From assembly GCF_003945595.2 (NCBI RefSeq), contig NW_024103874.1, forward strand, positions 2,056,001-2,120,000: a DNA stretch of 64,000 nt. Reading direction: 5' to 3'. Numbering within the stretch: position 1 is the first letter of the stretch; each line of letters opens with the position of its first letter. The notes below the pieces were generated by a model. It saw only the letters and a program-made list of their open reading frames with translations, had not been told where the DNA came from and did not search any database. A program made the translations under genes and the position numbers. Origin of the DNA: Pipra filicauda (lineage: Eukaryota > Chordata > Aves > Passeriformes > Pipridae). Positions 13,001 to 26,662 of this stretch are shown here, piece by piece.

Positions 13001-16000
13001 TTTAAGCTCCTTCTGAATCTGAAGACCTTCTTAAACAAAACAGTGAGATTTTAAGGTCTTTCATGTATTCAGAAGTCACGACGCTTAGGATGCTCAGGTT
13101 TTATTAAATGAAGCAATGTTTGTTTATTTTACTCTGGATTTCCAACTTCTCAGTAGCTATAAAGGTTAGAAACTTAGTTTAAAAGGTAGACTACAACTAC
13201 CCACCATATGAATTCAAGAGGTTATCTGAGCAAAACCTCAAATATACAAAATACATTGACATCAGAGTACATTGATACCCTCTTGATCTTGAAGTAGAAA
13301 ATACATAACTGAGACATGAATTCCACAACTTCTAACCACGTTTGAAATCAGAAACTGGCCCATCAGCTTTCTATGTTACACTTCATGTGCTGAAATGCTT
13401 CCCCAGCACAGAGCCCAACACAACCAGCTGATTGCACCTATGGCCAGAGGAAATTATTTAGAACAAGAGCTGCCATTTGTGCTCCCAAGGCTTCTTGGAC
13501 AACACAATCCTGATCCACTGATATGGGTTCCAGACATTACTATGACAGAAGTAAGAGTTAGTTTTAAAAACCTGGGAAAAGTCAAGAGTGCAGACAATGT
13601 CCCTTCTATTTTAACAGAAAAAGAGCTTACATTTATTCATGAAGACTGCAGGTATACAACAGTCCAGATTTAACTATCAAACAGAAAGCAGCACTAGCAA
13701 GACTGGGGGCAACAAAAAATTAGTTTGAAAGCTCAGCATGGTTTTAGGACCCGATTTTAATTTGCATTAAGTACTTCACTGCAGCACCAGAGAGCAGATT
13801 TCATAAGGATGAGAATTTTGTTCTTACTGTTTTCTTTCTCATTCTTCTCATGCTCATTTTTTGCAGCACCCTGAGATTTGAAAAAATTGTGCTCAATCAG
13901 AAAATTTCCAGTTTGCAGAGCAGCTTTCCCATCCCCCTTCAGAGAAGATCTATAAAAGTTGTGTTTTCCTTCAGCAGACTACAATCAGATGAGAGCCTAG
14001 CCTCCTCACCAAAATGTGATGAGTAGGAATGGAATAAATGGGTCAGGTTTCAAGAGATGTCTAGCTTGGAGTGATATTTGAAGCTCAGGAATGTAAACTG
14101 GCAGACAAGCTGTCATGGGAAAAACACAGGAAGATCTCAGCATATTAAGTGAAAGTCTCACCACAACTCCTTCTGCAGTCTTCCCTTGCCTCACCTGCAG
14201 CTAAGGAAACATGGTGAATTATAATAACCTCAGCAGTTTCAGGAGTGTAATTAAACTTCCAAATTAGGTGACAAACTCTGAGTAAAAAGACTTCACTAAA
14301 TCCTACAGAGCATTGTGCAAGTGTGTGACTTAAGCAAATTTCAAGGCCTTACAGTTTTGAGCTGAGTCTGTAAAAATTCATGTACACATGACTTTCATGC
14401 AGAATCAGATGAAAACTTTACTTCTCCACTTCATTTTACCTTCAGCCTGGGTCCACTAGAAGCTACAGATGATAGTAAAATTTGATGGGGGGGAAAAAGA
14501 AAAAGTAATGCAAAAGGAATGAATTTACATAACACAGAAACTGAAGGCAACACTTGCACGAGCTCCTCTGAAGCCCAAATCCCAAACGCCACAGAGCAAC
14601 AGTCAACACGTGCCCAGAAACACAAAATATTAATGACACTGTGACAAAGCTCATAGATTTCAGCTCAGGAACAGGACTCCTGCTGCTTATGTTTATATTT
14701 GACTTTTAAAAAGTAAGAGCACGTGCCACAGATGTTGGGATTTCTGCTGCTCTGATTTGCCTTGGAAAGGCAGGATACAAACTGATAAATGAATTCCCCC
14801 AGAGTGACTGTCCCACAGAGACAGTTTCATCTTTCAAGACCTATCACACTTCACGGTCCTGCACTGCCTCAGTAACAATGTGATGTGTCTGGGTACAAAT
14901 CACTGTCCTCTCGCTGAACATGCAAAGAAATAAAACCAGACTTTGCCTTTCTTTTTCTTTGGTACATACTCTTCTCACTGAAAATCATAAGACAGTGTCT
15001 GAAGTCAAAGGACTGACAAACAAGGCTTCCTTGCCAGCATCCAGATCACCCAGGATGCAGATGCTTCCTCTGTCTCTGTTCAACCAGGGCGGACTGTTTT
15101 CATTTATTAATGCCAGCACAGACCTATTTCCCTGCAACACCCTCACGTGCCTCATCAGATGCTCTACTTAGAAAACTGCCTTCTGATGTTTAATATTGAT
15201 GTCTCTGCAGACTGCTTTCACTGCACCAATTAGAAGAGGAACAACAAAGCAACTCTCAAATTGCAGTCTAAGGACTCTCAAAGCACATGGGAAGGTAGTC
15301 CTGTGAACTGAGTCCTGGAATATCAGAGAGGAGCAGATCCAAAGGAGAGTGCAGGCACATGTGCACCATGGAACTGGAGAGAAATACAGGAATTACCAGC
15401 ATGGTCCCTGAATGCCAGGGCAAGCAGAGTTGGAGGGGTGTGCAAACAGCGTGGTCTCAGCATTACAGTCTCCAGTATTTCCAGTTGCAGAGTTGCACAA
15501 AAAGAGATCTCAACCATCTCTGAAAACTGAATGTCAACTTGCCTTAGATTTGTTACTCTTGAATATTTAACTTGTGATTTATCTTTTACTCTTGGTTATC
15601 ATCATCTTGACAGCAGTGGACAACTCCCTGCTCTTCTGAAAAACAACCACGATTCAGTTGAATAAATTTGCTTTCAGCTTCTACAGTTACAGAGGAGAGG
15701 ACAAACATCGAGTCCAGCTAATCTTCCAAACTAAAAATATTAACATAATTTCAATATATCATATTCTTTCTTCGGTCCCCAATACCCTTGTAAGCAATCA
15801 CTTATTCCCTGTACGATTACACCAAGCAACTCTACTTGGATGTGAAGCCAAACCTCTAATCTCTACTCTCCTTCCAAGCCTCTCTTTGAAAGGTCATCAG
15901 CCTAAAATTTATTATATGGCTTCCTCCCAGCCTCTTATGAAAACTTAATCTCTTCACTGAGGAACTTGCCTTTTTTCCCTACTCACAGTTTTTCTGTTTT

Positions 16001-17100
16001 CATTGAGGAGGAGAGAATCATTTCATTCGTGCCCACAGAAAAGTCACCCAGGAGGCTTCACAATGTCATTCCAGGGAGAAGCAACCATTGTGGAAGGTGG
16101 GGATGTAACTGCAGTTCCTGACCGTGCAAGAAAATCCAACAAAGACACCACACTTTCAAAAAGCAGTGCACAGTCAAACTGACTATGTTCTCTGGCCCAG
16201 TTTCTAAAGGCCACAACCAGCCTTCAGGAGCACTAGTAATTATACCAATGATTTATTTTATACAGTGGGAACAGGATTAAAGGCATTCAACCAAACTACA
16301 AAAACAACTGGCACAGAGAAAGTTTTTAAATTCTGAGTTATTTTTTTTTTACACCAACCACTGCTTTAAAGAATCACCAGTCTTCACCATCTGATACCAC
16401 ACAGTACATTAAAATTCTGTTACTATAAGTATTATCTTCCAAGGAAAAAGAGACTGGTTTCAGAGAACATTTTTTGATCAGCATCAGGAGAAGCACATAA
16501 GAGTCAGGAAGATGCCACTTACACTCTCATCTATGATATTTTTCCAGTCATGACCTTCATTAAAAAATTTTCTACCCAGTCAAGTGATTAAAGTGATGAA
16601 AGGTCATTTAGCACTTTGTACTCCTTAAAGGCACTCAGTCACACTTGGTGCTGCAGAGAGTATTTGTCTTCTCAGAGTGTTTAGCACCACAGAGATGGCA
16701 ACCAAATTGTCATCATGAAAGAGTTGTTCACTTCTCTTACAGCAGTGACAGTTTATGACTAAAAGCAGAGTGAGCGCTGTGCTTACCTGGGACTAAAACA
16801 AGGAACTACTAACACTGAGGGCTGGGACACTGAGTGCCTGGTTTACTTGTTACTGATTATCAGCCTATACAGTAACACCCAACTGTCCCCTCTGAAACCT
16901 GGTTCCTTGTGCCTTAGATTTTATAAAACACATGAGACAGAGTTCCTGTCCTGAATACCTGAATTTTTATTACTTTTTACTCTTTAGTTCTTGTCTCACA
17001 GATTACTTTAAGGTTGATATAAGCTATTAAAAAATCCTGTCAGTGTGGTCCATATATGAGGCATAAATTTAATCACTTTGAACTTGGTTTTGCTGTCATC
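7000..17100. other. Intergenic, no gene recognised
   Basis: Only short, chance-like open frames occur on either strand. A perfect 14-bp tandem duplication lies at 10972-10999. I saw no RNA gene and no clear transposon. Confidence 0.55.
10972..10999. repeat. 14-bp tandem duplication
   Basis: The unit GAAGGGTAAGAACT occurs twice head to tail without mismatch. It is a small local duplication with no evident function. Confidence 0.9.
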
Positions 17101-17193
17101 ATCCTAATGGAATGGATTGTAAGACTGTGGAAGCTGATGGTTATATAACCTTTTCTTTTTCCACACAAATTGTTCTATTCCAATGAAAGAATT

Positions 17194-17225
17194 AATAAAC
17201 AGATTACTAAAAAAAAAAAAAAAAA
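17194..17225 (+). other. AATAAA followed by A17: possible polyadenylated 3' end or retrocopy tail
   Basis: AATAAA at 17194-17199 is followed nine bases later by 17 consecutive A (17209-17225). This spacing is what a genomically inserted polyadenylated transcript would show. The preceding few hundred bases read like AT-rich 3' UTR and hold no recognisable coding sequence. A chance A tract after a chance hexamer is also possible. No flanking target-site duplication was found by eye. Confidence 0.3.
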
Positions 17226-20020
17226 TCTAAATCCGTGCTTGAGTACAAACAGTCTCTGAACAGCCAGCAGGGACATCTGGGCACAGCCCAATCCAGAACC
17301 GCCGTCCCTCGGAAGGTTCCTAAAAGCTGCACTTCACCTACTGGGTCAGATGCAGTGGATGGTTATGGATTTATCCACAGAAAGTCTCACTGACTTCCCC
17401 AGACAAGGGAATTGATCACTAGAAAATTCAAAGTTCTGTGATGTTTTCGTTTGGAAACTCGTTCATCAAAAAATTCTCACGTGTATCTGTCCTCTCATTC
17501 TGCTTCAAATTCTGAGTTTCTGGTACAACTAGACTTTCAATAAGTCTTGGCAATAAGCCTGTTCACAAAGACAGTTCTGTTCACCTGCTTTTTAGCTCCT
17601 GGTCACCAACCAGCACTGCAGACATTCCTGCAAACAGAGTGTGAGGGGATCCAGCCTGCTGGGTATGGAATAGACTTTGAGTGAGCACTACCTTCCTCTT
17701 TCTACTGTCAGCGTAAATGAATAAAATACCCTACCTATCACTGCTCAGAAAAAAAAAATAAATAAGGAATTCAAAGCTAATAAAAATTTCTCAACTGGCA
17801 ACACAGTTGCAACTTGGAATCTGTTGGAGGGTAAAATGTACACGACATTCAAAGGATCCCTAAAATATTTGTCCATAAGTAATAGTGCTGTGACAAAGAA
17901 TAAACACTCAGCATGATAAAAACCAATGAGTATCATGTTCCTTGTCGATGTGTTCAATGGGTTTGAAAAAGATGATCTTAGTGGATTGTCTTCTCACACA
18001 TAGCAAAGCATGTAGAAAAACTCTGGAATTATCCAGAGTGAATCCTGGAGGGTATGTAATTTCCATTGCTGCATTTCGAGGCAACTTCCATTAGCATGGA
18101 TTTTACCTTACTGTGTTTTGGAAGATGATAATAAAAAAAAAAAAGCAGAATTTTTAAAAGAAATAAAAAACCACCAGAAAATTTGAAAGGAAAACATAGA
18201 AAGGAAGGAAAGAACTCTGTCAGTGTAGGGTATTTTCACATTTTCAGGTATTTCCATTCCTTTGTATTTGTTGGCTGATCTGAGCTGCCACATTAAAATC
18301 TTTGGCCTAAGAGAGAAGTGCAAGAGAAATGTCACCTTTGTGATTATTGCCTCTGCCCTACAGACCACACCTCCCAAGCAGGAAGGATCTCATCCACATG
18401 AAGTTCTGTCTCCACAGCCAATGACAAAGAAGCCACATCACTCTTGCAAATTAAATTTGGCTGGAATAGTAGCACAGAGGGACAGAGTGCCAGGCAGCTT
18501 TTTGTTTTGCTAAATGAAAGGACGTTCTATGGTTTCAGTGGAACCCATATGTCACTCATTCCAAGGGATATCAGTAACACGTTTCCTTCTGAAGAAAGAA
18601 CACAACGAACTGATTAATCAAACCTTAAAATGAGGAAGAAAATGATCACAGCCATTTGTTAAAATACGAAAGGGCATTAAGGAAACAAACAGTTCTAGTG
18701 ATATTTGCTATGGTCAACGCAATGGTATTTTCAGTTTCCCAGACTTACAGAAAACTGGGACCTTCTTTCTGGGACTTGAGTGCTTCTGAAGGCAGTTTTT
18801 TAGTGTTCCTCTCCTATTCTCTAAAAATGAAGAGATTTATTCTCTTTTAATCTACATGAATCAGGGATCAGACTATTCAAATAAGTTTGTTTGATTCTGC
18901 ACTGGCTCGAGTCTTTTTTTTTTTAACTGTGTGAAGGCATTCTGAAACCCTCCTATTTATGTACTTACTTTACATGAGAGATAGTAAAAGTAGTGTTACA
19001 CCCACCTAACTACAACCAGAAGCTATGAATTTATTTGAAGCTGGCAGCCTAAGCTGCTGTCAAATGAAACAGGCACCTCCAAAGGGTGCTGAATCCTGTG
19101 ATGGTTGATAGCCCAGGGCAAGTGGAATTTACTGATAGCTCACTTCATCTACATACTTAATTTTTAGGCACATAAATTAAGGCAATGTAAGCTCTACAAA
19201 ATACCAGGAAATGGAGAAGTTGTCTCAATGAGTAAGTTTACTTAATGTGTCTCTAATTTCATAGGTCTATGACATCAAGACTGGAGTACTACAGAGATGG
19301 AGGAAGAAAGCAGACCAGACACCTGTAGATCCATGAGGTTCTATCTCCTTCCACATTTATCTGCCAGGAAGCGCAGATGGAGCATCTGCATCAACTCTGA
19401 ACTGATTTTCCTGAAGTGAAAACACAATGTAATAACACTGGCAAGGCAAAGTTCATAGACAGAGGTACCATCTCTCCTTAGACCAATCAGTAAATCCTAG
19501 TGTGTTATGTGTGGAATCAGAGATAGAGACACAGAGAAGTGAAGCCACTCCTGATGTCCAGCTCTATGACTACACCCTTTCCTCCAGCAAAAGCAGCTCT
19601 AGAGCATTTACAATAGTTTTCCTGCCCTTTTCACTGTCATTTTAAACTTTTTCAATATGTCAGACAATATCTGTGCTAATTTCATTAACAATGGAATATA
19701 TTCCTCTTGAAATCTTCTTTCCCAGCAGCAGTAAAGTAAAGCTGAAGCAAAGCCAACAGCACAGTGCTGTTAAAGCCTGCACTGGATAGTTCCCAGCCCA
19801 GTGCAGATTAATTGCATTTTATCCCAACATTTTTGTGGACAAGGAGAACGAGGGGCCTTTCCACAGGCTTGTCTGGAGTGTCACTGCACCCAGCTGGGCA
19901 GCTCATGTGAGGACTGACCTGGCCCTTGGAAAATAGGGAAACTGTCCTCTCAGGAGAGGGACTTTCTCACAGAGACACCTGCAGAGTTGAGTCCATCCCT
20001 GGGCACTCTGAGTCATTTCA

Positions 20021-20080
20021 GAGACTCACAGGATGGGTCAGGTTGGGAGGGACCACAGTGGGTCATCCCAGAGGACAGTG
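20021..20080 (-). mobile_element. Degraded CR1 LINE 3'-end fragment
   Basis: On the + strand, ACTCACAGGATGGGTCAGG followed by TTGGGAGGGACC and a GGTCATCC block resembles the reverse complement of the avian CR1 3' end. Only the 3' tail is recognisable. It is old and diverged, and no reverse-transcriptase frame is attached. Confidence 0.45.
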
Positions 20081-23000
20081 CAAATAACCACTGCATTTAA
20101 CCAAGAGATTTCTACCCAGGAAGGCAGTTCATTGGTTTCAGCAGAAAATCCAGGTGAGTGCTAAGGATTCCACTCTAAAAGGAATTCAAATTAAGGCCCT
20201 CATTCCAAACAGCTAAAACAGTTAAGCATCTGCATTGCCTGCTTTAATGAACAGTACAAGTGGCTAAATGAGATTGCTAAATCTAAGGTTATACATGAGC
20301 AGGACCTTTGCAAGAACTAATTAAAAAAAAAAAAAGTAAAATTATCAAATTGGAAATGCAACAGTCATTTCAATTATAAAAGGCAAAACACTAGTGGCTA
20401 TTGGTCTCCTTATTTAAATGCTGTTTATTTAGAGCCATTAATTAATTAACAGAACCCCGAGATCACAGATAACATTGTCTGGGTAGAATTTCTGTTTCCA
20501 CACCATACACACATGAAATCCAAAGTGAAAGCCTTAAAAGCCTAATGCAGTGAAGACAGAAAATATTAAACTTTTCAAATCCTCATTTCTCTCATGGCCT
20601 TTTGCTCACCCCAGTCTCCTAGCACTTTTTTTTCCCTTAAGAGACATTATGTGTTAGGAGAGCAAAGCAGCCTGGGGAGGTGATATTTTACCATTGTCTG
20701 TGCCATTAATGCAGTTAAAAAATCCTCAGACTGGAAAAATCAGACAGATGCATCTTCCAGGTTCACATGTGCCAACTCCATCTGTTAAATCATTAAAACA
20801 CAGGCTTGGCAGATTCTGGAGAAAAACACATTTGTTTTCACTATAAAGAGGAAGAGTAAACTTTCTTTCTGTTCTTACAATTTCCCCCTCCCCCATAATT
20901 ACTTTAATGTGAAAGTCTGCATGAGTGGGCACTATTTAACATGCTACTGAAAGAGGTTTTCATTGAATTGGGCTGTGTATGTGTCAAATTATATGTCATA
21001 ATCTGGGTTAGTCAAAGAACTATTAAACCAAAGTCTATAGCTACATTAAGATGCTTAATCAGTTGCCTTCTTATTGCATATATCATGTTACAGCACCTAT
21101 TTAAACACTGATTTTCCTTACAAGAATGAACCTCCTCAGGATAATTTTAAAGGTGCAGTTTAAACAAGGAGCAGTAAATCAAAGAAGCTGCCAAACCTTG
21201 AATAAAGTAATTGATAACAATAAACCTTTTCACAAATCTATAATGAAAAAAATACTTTCTGCTTTCAGGATAAACAAAGGCAACAAAACTGTAACCTAAA
21301 TTTAATACCAGCATCCTATATTTTCTCAATATCAAAACTACTGACAGTGGGAAAATAGATTTATTTGGTCTTTTTTCTCCTACAGTCACTGTACAGTCAT
21401 TCTGCACTATGGCAACGTTACCTGTAGTGTACACATCTAAATACTGAGCATTTGGAATGCACCTAAGTATAAAATAGGATGAACCCAGCCATAAGTATGA
21501 CAATCTGAATAATTTAAATCCCAAGACCTCCTACAGCTACTATTGCAACAGATTGCTGCTGAATGCATTTCTTTCTCTTGGTATTCTACACAGGAACGGA
21601 ATTTCATTCTCCAGGCTTGTTACTTCAAGTAACATATATCCTATTTAAACCCAGCAATTGTGTTTGGAAGTTTTGTCTTTTCTGTGTTTGCTTGCAGTTT
21701 TGCAACTATTTTATATCATCATATTAACAGTGGTTCTCTCTGTAGCACCCTTAAGAGCAAAGTGGAGAAATGAAAAGCTATTTGGCATCAAGACACCTGC
21801 TTCTACAAAATAAATCTGTTGCCATAAAGGATATTCCACTGCACTATCCTGAAGTTTCCCCAAGTCATGCCCCCTGCCATCCTGTGCATCAGGGCTCACA
21901 AAACAGAGTTTCTTCAGCCCTGAAACCTAGATCTCACTTTCTGTATTCCATAACTGCAACCTTCAGTTCTGCCAATAGTACCCACAGTGGCTGTAGGAGC
22001 TGCACTTCTTTCCCCAGAAGAGGCCGAAACACTTCTTTGACTGGAACTGGCAATTCTACTTTTTGGTCACGCACCCCCATCTTTCACCTTCCTCTCCACC
22101 AAAGAGCTTCAGAAAAACCTGACGGGACCTACCCCACGCAGCTCTCTTTGCACAGAACTGATGGGGCACTGTGTACCCTGCTGTCAACAACTATAACTGT
22201 TATTCTTTTATTTATGGGCTCGCAGAAGAGTTCTTAGAACCTGGGAAAACTGCAGAACCACTGCTTTGAGTCATCCAACACTTTCCTAAATGTGCTCCTT
22301 CACACTACTTACACACCCCTTACCCATGGCCAGGCTCTGCCCCAGTAACCCATCACAGCTTCTCCCCTGAAGATCAACTTTGGTGGAGATTAAGTGGAAC
22401 AGAAAGAGTTCCTCCAGTATTTCTCAACATAATATTTACAACCTTACCCCTTTTATTGTTTCAGCATCATTTCACTGCCTGAGCTGTGCTCAGACAGGCA
22501 GAGCACAATGTGAGAGCACCAAATAAAGCAAATACAGGCATATCACAGAACACACAACAGGGAGAGAGCTTAAAGCATTTTTCAACAAAAACTGTTACTG
22601 CAAATATGGACTTTCTTTCTAGCAAGTATTCTGATTTATGCACTCAGAGAATGCACAGGGAAATGTATCTAAAAGAGACAATCATTTCATCACCTTACAG
22701 CTACAAATAGAGAAATCTGAACTTATAGCAAATACTCTCAAATTGGAATACAATTAGATGCTGATATTCCATCATCACCTGCAATCACCCTCAAGGGAAG
22801 CAAAATTGCGTGAGACTAACAGAACATTGACTTGGTTTAAAATTTACAGGAGGTTCAAAAAACTTTCACATGCATTTTACCTCAGAAACAATGTGCCACT
22901 TATTCTTCCTAGCAATGATTTTTCACATAGCATTCTGGGATCAAAATGTAATTTCAACAATAACATATTTTCTGACATTCTTCAAGGAAAAATTACTGGT

Positions 23001-24687
23001 TTCTTCCCTCTAAAAGGATTTAGATGGAATAACATCTGTGTTGAGATTATTGTGAATATGTTAAACTGACAGCAAGTCTCTAAGGGGCACTGCTCATTAA
23101 TGTTCTGTGCATAAAATTAAAACTTGAAATATATTTTTCAATCCTTTTTGAATCATTTAAGCAATTCTCATGCAAAGAAACTATTGTGCTGCAATAACAT
23201 ATTTGCAGAGTAGGATATGAAAGCTATTAAAATGTCCTAGACCCCCTGCCTTTCAGGCAAAAGGAAAAAAGGAGACGCTTTCTGATTTGAAATATGCACT
23301 ATATTGAAACAAAAAATACTTTCACAGACCATGAAGAGTTTTATTTCAGTGTATACAACGCAACAAAAATTTAAAATTGTGTCCTTTTCCTTCATCTTTA
23401 ATTCATATTGTGCCTAGGTACTTCAGCACAGAGCAGCAGGAGAATTCTGTTAAGTGTTGCACACTGGCATTTACAAGATATTTTTACCCTGAGCAGCCCA
23501 CAAGTGGGGCCATATTCTTGGAAACTGCAGTAGGGCAGCATTCTGCCAGCTCTCTGCAACCAGGGCTGGGGAGTTGTGCTCAGAGACAACACCAGTTACT
23601 AAAGGATTGTAATACAAACATCTGCTCCAGTTTGAAGGTGACAAAGGTCTCCATGGCAGTAAAAGAAATCATTTCGCTGGGAGGGCATGTATATTTATTC
23701 CACCAGGTACAACAGAAATGTAAGTGTATCCATCAGGTTTAGTGTAAAGCTCAAACCCAAACAAAGTCCAGGGAAATGTGCATAAAGCTGTAGCTGCAAG
23801 TGCCATTTTATGGAGGAAAAAAAGGAACACATTACTGTTGAGAAAACAGACATAGCCTCACTGTTTCAAAAGCCACTGGATAAGTACAGCCACAATAAGA
23901 TGACAGTTCTAAATTTTGCCACAACATATGATTCTAACCAAGCCATTGGGTTCCTTCCATAAATGGAAATTCAGGAACTCCAATTAACATATTAACAAAT
24001 TCTTGATGTGATAGACTTTAGCAGGTTTTTTGAATGAAGCCTGAGCTTATAGTGTCAATGGGGTTTTGTTGCTTAAATCACAGTAACCATAACAAGGCAG
24101 GCTCAGGCTGCCTACGTCTGAAATACTATTTAAAAGCAAAAGCCACTGAAGTTATGCTCACAACCTCCTCTATCAGATTCCACACCCAATATTGCAAATC
24201 ACAGACCAGCAAGCATAGAACTCCCAGTACTAATTAATATTTTTGGTAAACATTTTCAATGCAAGAGCCTCAGCAGAGATACACAAATGGAAGTATAAAC
24301 CCCTCAGCAAACAGCTTCATTCTCAGAGGTGCCGGCATTGCGGACATGGAGGGGAAGACACAAGCTCAGTGCAGCTGAAGGAAAGCCTGTGAGGATGGCA
24401 ATGCTCAGAGTGTGAAGTGCAGGCCTTCAGGAACACGAACAGGGAACAGGGACCGGTGCTCTGCGGCTTTCCTCGGGGACATCAACATCCCCCCGCCCTC
24501 CCTGCTGTTATCGCCCATCAGCATTTGTTCTGCTTTCCCAGCCAGCAGCCTCGTCAGAGCACCGCCCGTGGCCTCTGCAGAGCTGCCAGACATCCAGCGA
24601 AAGCTGGAGCACCGCAGGAAGGTTTGGGAATTACCGGTCACACACTTGTTAGAGACACAGCTCTGGGATAATTCCCCAAATCGCGAG

Positions 24688-24719
24688 CACGTGTGTGCTA
24701 TTCATGGCACACACACGTG
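24688..24719. promoter_or_regulatory. Inverted repeat carrying two CACGTG E-boxes
   Basis: CACGTGTGTGC at 24688-24698 is mirrored by GCACACACACGTG at 24707-24719 across an 8-base loop, with one extra CA in the right arm. Each arm ends in a full palindromic E-box (24688-24693 and 24714-24719). bHLH factors of the USF, MYC or CLOCK type bind this core. No nearby transcription start was identified. Confidence 0.35.
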
Positions 24720-26015
24720 GGACACCGCCCTGTCTGAACTTCCCACACAGAAACCAGCATTCAAACATCTCTCCCAGCAGGAACCAGCCCAAGAGAAGCT
24801 GCACAGCCCCCTGTGCTAGAGCTGCTCCCACGAAGAAAGAATTACTGTCCATAACACCCATCTCTCCATAAGAAAATGTGTTTCTGTTCTGCCAGACCTG
24901 TACAGTCGCTAGTTTGTTTCACAACCGTTCAGATAACAAGTACACAATTCAAAGCCTCATTTAGTGACAAATTCTTATCAACCTGCAAGCTTTTACATCA
25001 CAGCTTTTACAGTCAGACTTTCTCATTTGCAGTGTTGCTTCCCCATTTCCCAATGGCAGTTACTACAATTCATGGTAAGTAACAGTGTTACAACATGGGC
25101 TGAGGAGAAAGTTGGATGAAGAATCTCCCAAGCACTTTCATGCACTTCACACCTGGGTCTACCCAAAGCTGAGACAGTCCTTACCTGGCTAAGGCTGCTC
25201 TAGAAGTAAATCTCAGCATGTTCAGTGGGAGATAATCACAAACAAACAACTCTTACAAACATTTACAAAGAACTCAAAAGACAACAGGTTTGTTTCCTAC
25301 AAATCATTTCAGAGTATCCCATAGAAAGCTTTTGCGTGCTCATCTGGACTCTTTTCTCCATAAACAAGCAATATAAAAGACCTTAACATTTTCCTATCAG
25401 GGCAGACGTGAGATTTCCAGAAACCAAAAATTAACTCAGATCTTGAAGACTCCGAACATCAACAAAGCCACAGTTGCATCACAGTCTTTTGCAGCAGGAG
25501 AGGTTTAAGATCTCCACCTACCCTGAGTTGTTCACTTCAGCTCAGGCATCACCTTTTCCTGTCTCCGTTCTGTCTGCTGCCTTGATTGCAGAAGCACAAC
25601 TGCTCGTGGAGCTGTTCTGTGAAAGACATTAAAACACTGAGCTGACTTTCTCTTTCTGCACAGTCTGTTTAAGTCAGTTTGGTCCCCTGACCTATTTCAC
25701 AGAGCAGTACCACCTGTATTTGTGTCAACACAACATCCTGAAGCTTTGGAAAAATCGGGAGCCTCGTGCACTGCCTCATTATGTGCTGCTGGAAGCATTT
25801 GTACAGCTGAACAGAAAACTGCATTTGGGTTAATGCACATTGTTTGCCACTGCTCTCAAGTTATAGACAGGTTGTAAATTCTGGAAGAACAGTCGTAAGA
25901 TCTGAAAGAAGAGCAGCTGAATAATTGGCTATTCCTAACTGGAAACATTAGAATTTCAGCATTTATGGCAACATCCAGATTAGAATTTACCCATCTTAGA
26001 AGATCTAGGATTCAT

Positions 26016-26066
26016 GAATCACAGAATATTCTGAGTTGGAAGGGGTCATCAATCTGAAGCACCAAG
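26016..26066 (-). mobile_element. CR1 LINE 3'-end fragment
   Basis: AATCACAGAATATTCTGAG followed by TTGGAAGGGGTCATC matches the reverse complement of the typical avian CR1 3' terminus. The copy is short and truncated. This is one of the main reasons for calling the window avian. Confidence 0.55.
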
Positions 26067-26578
26067 TATTGAGACTTTATTCTATTTAAACATGATACAT
26101 TAAGTGATGGAGTATCTTCTTCAACATTTGTCAGGTGATGACAAATGCTGCTGTTTGTAGCTACAAGATCCAGACTTCCAGCAAATGATTTTGGAATCTC
26201 AAGGGACCCGTATTCCTGTCATTCAGTATCGTTATTAGCTCATTAAAATCCTATTTCACTTTTTTTCTCATAGTGCAAGTGCAGTTCTAATATTGCCCTC
26301 TGCTCATAAGAACTTAGGATCTAAAACTACTCATTTACTACAATCTCTCATCTGAGAAATAATTAAGTACAGAAAAGAGAAAAGCTTGAACATTCTAAAG
26401 TTCTATTTTCACAGTGTTTGAGCAGGAAGTTTCATCTTTCTTGACAAATGCTACTGCAGTTTAAGCCCTGACACAGTAAGCTACAAATGTGATTGTTTCA
26501 TTAACAAATTACTTTTTTCACAGAAAGCATCAGTGCAATAAGAGGGCTCCTGAGATAAATGTGACTAAGCAGCAGGAG

Positions 26579-26662
26579 TTAATTAAGTAGGACAATGAGT
26601 AAGCATTTATGGGTGTGATACGAGACTCAGATGATTTAATTGCTAGTCTAATTATCAATTAG
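26579..26662. promoter_or_regulatory. Homeodomain-motif cluster
   Basis: Within about 85 bases are TTAATTAAG (26579-26587), TTTAATTGC (about 26635) and the inverted repeat CTAATTATCAATTAG (26648-26662), whose CTAATT and AATTAG arms are perfect complements. This is the kind of grouping seen in homeodomain-bound enhancers. The call is motif based only. Confidence 0.25.

Noticed and set aside
21147..21524. 125-codon - strand open frame with hydrophobic stretches
   Set aside because: Hydrophobicity follows from AT-rich codons; no homologue and no context.
21770..22237. 155-codon + strand open frame
   Set aside because: Low-complexity Ser/Thr/Pro/His composition and no family resemblance.
24412..24819. 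135-codon + strand open frame
   Set aside because: Lies in a GC-richer patch where stops are rarer; no motif.
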